A DNA stretch of 64,000 bases from Nematostella vectensis (Eukaryota; Cnidaria; Anthozoa; Actiniaria; Edwardsiidae), in contig NC_064046.1 of NCBI RefSeq assembly GCF_932526225.1, positions 8,767,719-8,831,718 on the forward strand, given 5' to 3'. Below are positions 44,397-56,300 of the stretch, piece by piece (position 1 is the stretch's first letter; each line of letters starts with the position of its first letter). Under the pieces are notes generated by a model. That model had not been told where the DNA came from. It worked only from the letters and a program-made list of their open reading frames with translations, and ran no database searches. The translations under genes were made by a program, and so were the position numbers.

Positions 44397-47300
44397 ATGA
44401 CGTCCATTATTAAGCTAAATGTGCTCTCTGGAGCCCACGACGAAGCACCTCTGTGTTATCTGTTGCAAGTGGATGAATTTCGCTTCCTGCTCGACTGCGG
44501 CTGGAACGAGACATTGGATATGGAGATCATGGAATCAATAAAGCGGTTAGCGTAGAAACTGGCAAAATAATGTTTAGTAACGCCACGGTAGCTTAGCTTT
44601 TATGTTTTTTTTCTAAAACTTGGGTGAATTTGTAAGATACAGGATGGCAGATAAGGTATTGTCACCTATTCTCGTCCACTTTATCTTTGAAATGTATTTC
44701 CGGAGAAAATTTCAAGTCAAAGAGTTAATTTGCATTGTTGACCTCCTTCATGTTAGAGTAATTGTGTAGACTGCGACTATTCTCACAAGGTTGTTTTTGT
44801 ACCGAGAAAAATCAAAGTAAATACGAACCCTTCGCCAAACCTATTCTAGTCTGATCAGAGAATAGGTCCCGGGCAAGAATAGGTGCCAATACCTTGAATT
44901 GCAAATATTCATCCTTCTTTGGCCTTAATGTTTTTCACGCGACAGAAAAAAAAATGGCATAAAATTTTCCAATTCTCAATATAAAAGCTCAAGATTCTGC
45001 ATACCAAATGCTTAATTCCAAATTTTAAAGAAATTTAGAAGATATGAAATTTAGATATAAGCAAGCAAAGTTGGCTAAATTTCTGATCAGAGCCCAACTT
45101 TTCCCTAAAACAAGGAGAATTCATACTTTGAACATTTGAAAATTGGACTTCAAGCCTCATATCTCGAAGACGAATCCATTAGAAAAAAACACTTTTTGAT
45201 ATGTTGGTTTACATAACTTAAGGAACCTATATGCAAAAATTCAAGCTTACTGAAGTTAACCAGACCTTATTTTGGGAAAACTTGCCATGTTTTGCTCTGT
45301 CTTTTCAAGCATTAATTGGCTGAGCTGATTGTCAGCCGGAGCATTCAAAAGCTTATTTTGCAGGTCCTTGCCTTAGTCTGTAAAGATAAAAGTCTGGCAC
45401 AACACCAGCAATTGATGGTTTAAATTCTTAGATGCTAACTTCTGGAATGTTTCCCTATCTTTTTTCCAGGCATGTTCAGCAAGTTGATGCAGTACTGGTA
45501 TCATTTCCAGATATATACCACATGGGAGGGTTACCATATTTGGTCGGCAAGTGTGGGCTTCACTGCCCTATTTACACCACTATACCAGTGTACAAGATGG
45601 GGCAGATGTTCATGTATGATTGGTACCAGGTATACATGTCCATCAAGCTAATGCCTGGAACATTTTGTCTGGAGCCAAAGTCATTCCTTGTATATTTGTT
45701 ACAGTGGCAGACAACAGTTTCTGTGTTCAAAGTCAACTGCACAAACTCAATATGTCCCAATAACTAAGTGGTATAGGCTTTGTCTCTCATGTAAAAGGAC
45801 CAGGGTTTAAACCGTGGTCAGTTCAAACTTGTTTTTTTTCCAGAGGTATAGAATTCACTGTGAATCCCTTGTCTTCTCGGATAAGGATGTTAGACCAGAT
45901 GTCCCATCTCTCATTGCAATTCCTTAACCTGTGTTGGACGACATTAAAGAACTACAGGGGACACTGGCCTGTGATACCATCTTCAGTGACAGTGCCTACA
46001 CTTTAACTACTTACTTACTAGTGAAGTCAGTCACTGCGAAGCCATTTTGATCATGTTTCACAATGCTGATTTGTGCTATACAAATACTAAGCATCTTATT
46101 AAGGAATGATGTTTTAGTTTGTCTTTCTTCTTGCAGTGTCATCAAAACTCAGAGGAGTTTGATGTCTTCAGTCTTGATGACGTTGACGCTGTGTTTGACA
46201 AGATTATACAGCTAAAGTATTCACAGACTGTCAGCTTAAAAGGTAATGGCTACATTGATATGTTATGTAGACAAACATTGAACCTGAATGTAAAAACGCA
46301 GAGAGCCGATTAAGTTGAAAAAAATATATATATATAGAAGATATAGAAGCTGAATTAAAGCATGACCTGTTAAACCGTGAACTCTGGAACACAGCTGTAA
46401 TATACAGTACTTGCTGTAATGTTATATTTGACATACCTATACCCTGCTTACCTCTCAAGGCAAAGGCCATGGTATAACGATAACACCCTACGCCGCTGGC
46501 CACATGATTGGCGGGACCATGTGGAAGATTGTCAAAGATGGGGAAGAAGATATAATCTATGCAGTGGATTATAATCACAAGAAGGAGAGGCATCTTAATG
46601 GCGCTGTGCTTGAGACACTCAGTCGGCCGTCTTTGCTTATCACAGACTCCTTTAATGCTCTAAATATCCAGACACGGCGCAGAGAAAGGGATACACAGCT
46701 GATGGGTAAATAAACCACTATCTAGTATCCTAGTATAAATCACTGTTCAGTTTTCTAGCTAGTTTGAGTATCAGGGATAATTGGAGTGAATGTTTGTTGA
46801 TTGTCATATATGCTGGAAAACTGCTATTGCTCCTTAATCAATTTTTAATTATATTTCTTGGTAGGTGAAATCTTGAAGACAATGCGTCGGCATGGCAATG
46901 TCATGATCGCTATAGATACTGCTGGAAGGGTTCTAGAGCTGTCCCAACTGCTGGTAAATTGTCTGTCGATTAGAATACAAAACATCTATTCTCACTTCAC
47001 AGCACATTTCAAATTCAAATGTGTCATCCAAGCGTTTATGGGCAAATACGAATAGTATTTCAAGAAGTCAAAGAAGTATTTATTCATTTAATTGAATAAT
47101 CTGGAGGTTTTAAATGGATAAATCTCAGCCAAAATATCAATCTGCAATCCTGATCACGCTCATCCACTCATTTGCATATTAGTGAGCCCTGAGAGCTCAT
47201 TAGCATCTCAAGCCTCGCTTATGGGAAAACGTTCTATTACATTATACCGCTTATAGATCATGTTATTCCACATTGTTTTGCAGAAAATCTTATTAGAGTT

Positions 47301-50300
47301 GCTAAGATGAATGTAGAATTAGCATTAACCCTCAAACATACAGTAGCAAAAAGAAATTATACCAATCGTAATAAAATCAAAAACATTATACCCCAATTTT
47401 TGATGACTTGAAAATAGTACTTTGTTTCTTGGCCCTGGGCAGAAGTGTTGATATTTGTGCTTTTTACCATAGGATCAACTATGGCGTAATCTGGACTCTG
47501 GACTTTCTGCCTATTCCCTGGCGATGTTGAATAATGTCAGCTACAATGTGATTGAGTTTGCCAAGTCGCAGGTTAGAAAGAGAAAGCAATTATTTTCATA
47601 CTCAAGGTCTGCCTTTTAGCTATTTGCCTACAGTATTTACAACACTGGAACCAAAAGTTTGTCAGCTCTAATTTATTCACATACTTTCAAGGCCCTCTAC
47701 CAATCACTGCAACGAGAAGAATATTGAACGATTCTCATGAATATATTCTGTACAAGCAAGCTTGTACTGTACATACATTTTTATAGACCTCATATGAACC
47801 ACAGCAACCTTATTATTTAATAATCTCAGGTGGAATGGATGAGCGATAAAATCATGAAAGCATTTGAAATTGGAAGAAATAACCCCTACCAATTCAGGTA
47901 ACAGTGAAGACATATCTTACATAGCAATCTGCAATCGTGAATTGACAACACCCCGAATATACAATCTCTTAGGGGTAACAATTGCTGTTGACCACACATT
48001 GCTATCCCTTAGGGTTAAAATTAATTTTGCAGACAGGAGTCACTTCTAACCCTAACCCGTGAAATATAGAATAACCTAAAACAGCAATTTTTTTGTCTGG
48101 CTTAGAGAGTAGTTCATTAATTAAAGCAATTTATTTTGTTGCTTGACTTTTAGTTTATGAAATATTAGATACTGTCATCTGTGTCACTGTCTGTTGCTTG
48201 ACTTTTAATTTTGACATATTAGATACTGTCATCTGTGTCACAGCCTAGCAGACCTTGCCAGAGTTCCTGAGCCTAAGGTACCATTGGTTTTTTTAGCTAG
48301 GGTTATACATATCCCTCTCTCAGCGAACAAGGGTACTCACAAGTAAAACTTTTGTGTAAAGAGGGAATCCAAGGGATTTTATGGGTTTTTTCGTGTTGAA
48401 TGTGTTCATTTTTAATTTTGTTTACTTGGAACCATCTCAGGTGTGTTGTGTGGTCGGACATGAGTCATATGGCTGCTACCTGTGGTGGCTTCTAGGCCTT
48501 TGTCCGACCACCTTGTATCTGTTTCAACTATGAATAGGGGGAGGGAGGAATTAATGTGTATACAAGAAAGGCATATTGTCTCTATAGCTGGTTTACATCA
48601 ACCATTTACATTAATCAATCATCAATCATTTACATCAACCATTTACATTAATCAATCATCAATCATTTACATCAACCATTGTGTAGTTCCAGAAAATATC
48701 CATACCCCCCATGGAGGGGGTCGGAGGTATGACCCCCCACCCCTCTGGAATTTCCAAACCCCTAGAAAATAATAAATACAGTAACTGTTCATGAAAAAGG
48801 GCATTTTCCCCCCTCCACCCACTACCCCTCTGGGAATTCCTGGACGTTTGAACCCCCTGCCCCCCGGAATTTCCAATCCCCTCCATGAGGGGGGGGGGGA
48901 TGGATATTTTCTGGAACTACACATTTAAAGCCACACTGTCACCAGTTTACTTCCGGTTGAATCTCTGATGATTTTTCATGGAAAAGGTGAAAATGTGAAA
49001 TAAAAAATTATAAAAGCAGTGTGTCTATTGGAAGTTTCTTCTAGGGAGTGACTGATAATTTAGGGCAGATGGCCTGTTTAATTGTGCTGATTCTAATTAG
49101 ATTTTTTTTGCCTTTTGTCAGTTGGGGTTTCCGTCGACCCTCCAGAAGTAAACTGGTGACAATGCAGCTTTGACTCATTGACTGCAGCTTACCCTTTTGT
49201 GCAGAGCTTTCTATGTCCACATGTTTTCTTTGTTTTCTGTGCAGGAGGGTAACTGTAGCTTGTATTATAAATTCCTATTGTAAATATTCTCCCTCCCCCC
49301 CCCCCCCCCATTTAAAGTGTTAATCTCTTGTTTAATTGCACCCTGCTGTCCCTGTCTTCAGGTTGTATTAGCAAGCATGATGGATCTCACAGCAGGATTC
49401 TCCCGTGATTTATTTGTTGAGTGGGCAGACAACCCTAAGAACACTGTCATATTTACAGCACGTTCCTCCCCGGGGACCCTTGCTCGCACTTTGATTGACA
49501 ACCTGGAACTAAAACAAGTAGAACTTGAGGTATGTGTGAGTCCGTGGCTTAGATTTTTTGCTATTATCGGCTAGTTAAAGGACTTGGGAAGTCAGGCCTT
49601 GAAGTTCAGAGTTTAGTCCAAGGCACATATTGTGTGCAACTAATGTCATATTTTAGTCCAGCGGCGTAGCCAGGATTTTCAACAGGAGGGAGCCAACAAG
49701 GGACTTTCAAGGCATTTTCTCCTGAATTTTAGATAATGCCTCATACATTTACTGTATTTTTGGCTGCCTGGGTCCCTCAGGCCACCCCCCTGTCTTCCAT
49801 CACTGGGTTATATACATGTAATAAAACCCTGAGGTTTAGAACATCACTGTAGTCCATCACTGGGTTATAAACATATAATAAAACCCTGAGGTTTAGAACA
49901 GACTTGGTACATACACCCTTTCCTTCTTACTTGTTTACAAGCAAATTTATTATATTAATTGTTCATATCTCAAAAAAAGTATTGTTGCAAATGTGATCAT
50001 TTTTTGGGAAAGAAAATTGTTTGCTATAGCTTCTTGGTTGTGGTTAATTCCCCATCAGTGTTGCAAATTCTTTTGGCTTAAAATTAGCCACAGTGGCTCG
50101 TGCCCTCAAGATCCTAGCGCACACAGAGAATACCAAGCCTGAAATGCCTCATTTATCAACTGCTCAACAAATGGCTTGTTTCAGTATACTTGTTGTAAAC
50201 CTTGGCTTTTTATTTCCAGGTCAAACAGAGGGTCCGTCTTGGGGGGGAGGAGCTTGAGCGCTATTTAGAGGAGAACAAGAAAAAGGAAAAGGAGTTACAT

Positions 50301-53300
50301 GCTGTTGACGGCATGCCCAGGTATGTATAGAGCTTTCAGACATTTTTGGAGTTTTTTTTATACAAATTGGGTTGTGTAGGAATTAAGCTGCCTAGGGATT
50401 GGACTGTCTAGGGATAGTGCTGTCTAGTAATAAGGCTGTCCAGGAATGGGGCTATCCAGGAATAGAGCTATCTAGGAATTGAGCTGTCTAGGGATTGAGT
50501 TGTCTAAGAATTGAGCTGTCAAAGAATTGAGCTGTCTAGGGATTGAGTTGTCTAGGAATTGAGCTGTCTAGGGATCGAGCTGTCTAGGGATTGAGCTGTC
50601 AAAGAATTGAGCTGTCTAGGGATTGAGTTGTCTAGGAATTGAGCTGTCTAGGGATTGAGTTGTCTAGGAATTGAGCTGTCAAAGAATTGAGCTGTCTAGG
50701 GATTGACTTGTCTAGGAATTGAGCTGTCAAAGAATTGAGCTGTCTAGGGATCAAGTTGTCTAGGAATTGAGCTATCCTGTACTTGCTATTAGTACCTTGG
50801 TTGCCGAGGATGACAGTGACAGTGAGGTGGAGGACGAGGTTGCAAGTGGCGCACGGCATGATCTCATGATGGCAGAACAAAAGGTATGTACCACATCCAG
50901 CCTTGTTGGGAAGCAGTGCTAGGGAAAGATACAAGAATACAAAATATACCTTCTATCTTTCAAAATTATGGCACACAAAACTTTGATTTATTTGCTATAA
51001 ATGTTTCCTCGTCAGTAGCAGGTGTTGTATCTTCATATAGCATCCCTTAGTTGAAATATCTTACGTGTTACTCAGAGTGGGCGTAAGAGCAGTTTCTTCA
51101 AGCAAGCGAGGTCCTTCCCAATGTTCCCTTGCCATGAAGAGAAGGCTAAGTGGGATGACTACGGCGAGTTCATCAGGTAAACTCTTGATGCTTTTGTGTT
51201 CACCAATCCTGAGGGTTATCAATTACCAATAACTACAACATAAGGCTAACCTTTAGAATTGTTCATGCAGTGAAAGAGGTTTTTAAAAGAATAATGTTCC
51301 TGGCTAACTTAGGGGTACTTTAATTTTAAGCATTTGATCTTATTCACATGTAAATTTACCCATATACTGTAAGTATTGGATGATTACTATGAACTTCTAG
51401 ACCTGAAGACTATATGCAGAGAGAGTTATCAGCAACAGAGGAAGAGAAGCAGAAAGTTGTAAGTGACATTTGAAGTATATTACAGTAACTTCCACCAGCC
51501 CTTACCTTAATTTAATGTTGGTTTTTCTTGAATAAGCTAAGAAATTATAAGATAGATCAAGTATCATGTAGTTTTTTCCTGGTTGGGGTTGTGCCCTATA
51601 TGGTTGTGAATTAACAGTTTTATAATTCATTGATAAAGTATGCTAGGTTATATACTTGCCTTTGTTCTTCTCTCACTTTTACCATAAGCAAATATTACTT
51701 TAATTTAAAAAAAAATATTACCTTAATTATACCTTAAAAATATTACCTTAATTTAAAGAAGCAAAGAAAACATTCTTCAGTTCCTTTAAGTTCCTTGCTT
51801 AAACAAGGCCAATCAAGACAGCATTTTATGCTCCTGCTCAATGCTGAGTCATACAAAGAACCCATTTCCATTGGCTAATTCAAGCAAGTAACCAAAAGAT
51901 GATTTCAATCAAATTTGTCAATAACTTATCTCACTTCATTTGTGGATTGCTTTTTTGAAGTTTACTAGTGATTACTGTAGCTATTGTATTTTTAATGATA
52001 ACCAATAACAAAGGAGTGGTTGATCACCATTCTTTAACAATGACTTTGTTTATTGCAGGAGCAACAAAAAACTGAGTCCGTGGATGCAGAGCTCTTGGCA
52101 TCCCAAGGTATGGAGCATGGAGAACATTCAGCAAAATATATTTTGAGATTGCAAGATGTGTATTCTTGACCAAATGTACAAAGGCCAAACAATATTGTTA
52201 AAGTATTATGTATTTTATAGGAGATCTCTCCAAGGTCCCTACCAAGTGTATCTCCCAAAAGAAGACTGTTAGCATCAGGTTGGTAATGTGCACCTGGTAA
52301 ACTATAGCAACAGGGGGTGCAGGAACACACCCTCGGCCACATTCAAAAATCCCCAGATTTCTTTAAATTATTTTCACATGTCTATACCTTCACATATCCC
52401 CTCCTCCCACTTCAACAAATTGTGGCCACATGCCTACTGCAGGAGAATGACCATGCTTTGTTTCTCAAAGCTTTAAAAAAAAATCTACTTTATGATGGTT
52501 TACTTCTGCCTTGGACTGTCTTTCTGTTCTTAATGAGGGGGTTGTCTTCTTTCTGTCATTTTTTCCCCTCAGTTTTTTTTAGTTCTGTTACATGCCACAT
52601 AGCACTTACTGTAACAAAAACTCTCCCTAACACAAGCCTAAGATTACATAGACGGCTCCAGACCCTCCCTCTCCGGAGCCCCTGGTGTGACGCCCTAAGT
52701 CCCTAATGATGCCTTTGCATGCTTACTCTTACAAACTTGTGACTTTCCAGGTGTACATTGGCTTTTATAGACTTCGAGGGACGTTCTGACGGAGAATCCA
52801 TCAAGCGTATCCTGAATCTTGTGAACCCCAGGAAACTGGTAGGTTTAAATATTTTCACAATGGAATAAGGTACTTGTTTGAGTTGTTATCTGTTATGGTT
52901 TTGCTGATGTAATCAATGACAGAGGAGGTGCCCATCACGAATCACGAGGTTATTTTTCAGGCTTTCAAGAATCATTAATTTAAAAAAGAAGCTTGCACCA
53001 ATCACGGTTTTAACTTTTGCTTTGCTCATGATTATATGATTTAATATACAATCACTTGGAGACCCAATGCAGCTTAACCCGCAAATCTGTTTTATTGACC
53101 AACAATCTATATAAAGTTCATGTTTATTCAGAAATATATTACATGTATGTGTGTTTTAATTATTCTCTGCGCCTACTGTCACGTTTCATGAAAGTAAAAT
53201 ACCCAAATCACGGACCGCAATATAGTACTCTATCATGAGTCAAGTTTATTATAAGGCTTTTTCGCGAAACACAGATTAAATTTAGGGCCAATCAGGAATC

Positions 53301-56300
53301 ACGAAAATACTCTTCATCACCCTGCAATGAGTGTTCATACTCGAGGTAAAAACATTAGGCATTTGCATTGCCAAGTGATGCTAAGGAAGTCATGACTTCT
53401 TATAATCACTGTTGGCCCCTTGCATTCTAGACTGATTTTCCTATTCAAAACCCTGATACCACTAGTCTGAAATGCACACCTTCAAGAATTAGGCTTTTCA
53501 GTGAATTTTTCCTTAATCATCCTTAAATTTTTATAAATGCTGGGACAAAAGCTACATGACACTTACTAAAAGTTGCAATTGAAAGTTAAAGGGATCATCT
53601 GCCTGATGTGTAATGAGCTTTTTGAAACATTTTGTTCAGTCATGTTTACTGATATCATTTTGTTGTTCCAGGTTCTAGTCCATGGGGACTCCAAGTCCAC
53701 CCAGCATTTGGCGGATTACTGTCAGTCAAGCAGCAGCATCCAAGTGAGTCAGGTGTTCACGCCTGCTGTGGGGGAGACGGTGGAGGCAACTGGAGAGAGG
53801 CACATTTACCAGGTAATGATGATGATGGCGATGGTGATAATGATTTATTACCAGTTCAGTATAACCACTCAACTGTTCAGTTCAACTGTTAAGAGGAAGA
53901 ATAAAATTACTTAATTACCTATCTACTTTACATAGTACCTTTTGAACATATTTACAATTTACTGTTGATATAGTATTAAACAGCACTGGACCAAAAGTAT
54001 GGACTGTTCTAATGTATTCACGCTCCTTTGAAACTTTTCAACAGGTCTGAATTAGAAACTGTGTTGGAAGGTGTTCGCTAGGGGTTGTATGACTAATGTA
54101 GTAGTAGCAGAAGATTTTGGGTACATCTAGCAATTTCAAGCACTTCACTTGTTGCATGAGCTGCACAATACGGTCTTTTATCCCTGTATTCTCAATACAA
54201 ATTGGAATAGACTACGCTGTTATTGGGTGATTGTTGTTGAGTGACATGGCCATTCTTGAAACTAGACTATAACCACTTTTAGTAGAGTAGACCACCACAT
54301 ACACAGCTGAGTATTCTGCCATGCCATAATACCGTAGGGGTATTTCAACATGATCCTGGGTTGAGCGCTAACCTGGGCTAGCTTGTTTTGATTTACATGA
54401 GCCAGGTCAACCCACACAATTCCCACAATGCTTGCAATACAGGCTAGCTTTTGGCTGTTTCTGAAGACAGAGATCTTGATATAAGCCCAATTAGGCTAGT
54501 GAATGTGTGTTTACACAAGAAAGTTGTGAATGTGGCAGTTTTCAACCAGGGACAACCCCATCTGAGAACTGGGATGCCCGGGATGAAAATTGAGCCAAGT
54601 TAGAGCTGGGTACATGTAAACGTTACTGGAGGTTATGAGAAGAATGGCTGACCCGGGCTAGGCCACTAGTCTGGATTGGCGCTCAACCTGGAATCATGTA
54701 AAGATACTCTAACACAAGATCACCACCTATTGTACTACATCTATCTATTCCGCCACGCCAAAATACAGCAGGACTAAATCACTGCCAACACTCTCCAAAG
54801 AGTGATACCATCTTGGGGCAACAACAACGCAAGTCCCAGGTTCCAAATCCAGCACTCTGTCCGTGTCCCTTGGCTCCGCTGTGGTACCAACTATAAAAAG
54901 GCCCTGGCCCTCAACACACATGAAGGCCTCGTATTTTGACTCGTGCACATGTCGTTCTACAGAGGCCGCTTTAGGTATTACCCCCTGAGAGAACCCGGTA
55001 ATACGGGGTATTGAATTCGGTCCAAATATAGTTCTTTTCCTAACTCGTGATTCTCTAGGTCCATGAGAAAGGAGTTTCTCGCTCGAGTTTTCAAGTTTGC
55101 TATAGAGGAAGCCATCTTGGATTTGCCATCTATCTTGTTCCGATTGTGACGTGTTTGAAACCTGTTTGGTTATGGATAGAAACAGTTCTAGAAGTTTCAC
55201 GAGTCCCAGACAAAATACCAGTCTTTTGACCCAAAGACTTGATGAACTCGAAAACCAACTGTAGTCCATTTTGTTTTCGAAATTTTGATTTTGCAAGTCG
55301 GGTCCAGCTCTCACCTGACACAGGAAACCCGGCATAGTTATACTTTTGTTTTGACTATTTTTGTACCCGTATTTTAATGCTAAAGAAATTCGGCTACATC
55401 TTGCCTCTAGCCAGCATCGGACTGATATTAAAGCGAAATTCAAATCGAGACGACATTTGCTTTCAAAAGTTGGAGAGGAAAAATAAAAGTACGCCTGACA
55501 CAAATACTTGACGCGACGCCTGCCGCCCCTATTCAGGCCGCTGTCAAAATAGTCGGCTGTCCATTTTCCAATGACTCGCGTGGTGGCACAATCAAGTGCC
55601 CAAATCAAATTATAAACAGCATTTATGTAAAAACAAAACTACATTTGTGTTATATGCAAGGGTAATAATTTTAGTAACGACGAACCCCGGTGAAGGTAAC
55701 TTTATGCTAAATGATTTGAAACGCAAGGATAGTTCACGGCTCAGGAGACTTACGGTGTATATGACTGCAGATCCACACATTTCTACAGGATATTCACATC
55801 ACCAATTTACTACAGTCTCTTTCTTCTAAATAGACAAACCTCTGCTTGAACACAAATGCCATTATTTGATAAGCTCACTCGATCAACAACTCGCGGGAAG
55901 TACCGCAAACAATCCCAAGCTTTTTTCGTGCTTTTTTTATGCCTAGAATATTTGGCGCCTGGCCTGTCTAACAATTTGATAGCTACTACTAATGATGTCT
56001 GTAGCATCAAGCAGCTTCTATGACATCAATATTTCCAGCGCCTTTGGTAAAACTAGTAGATCGATCTTCGTTTCGAAAAACGATACCAATGAGAAATAAA
56101 TACACGCAATTACCTGCCCGGGCAAGGCATTTGAACATCAGAGTATCAGGCGGAATTTTAATTTTTCCGAAGAAAATGAGGGGAGTAAAATATATTTTTT
56201 TAATGTTATAGAAAACGATTCTCTGATTCTGCTAACGCAAGGTCAAAAGCAGTTTTGGAGTCCGCTATTACTCAACGAGCAGTCGACGGGTTAGGGTACT

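Noticed and set aside
54745-55608. Full 287-codon version of the cupin ORF
   Set aside because: The first codon of that frame is TTG, and the extra N-terminal segment looks non-coding. ATGs at 55335 or 55269 fit better, and the hydrophobic anchor follows the latter.
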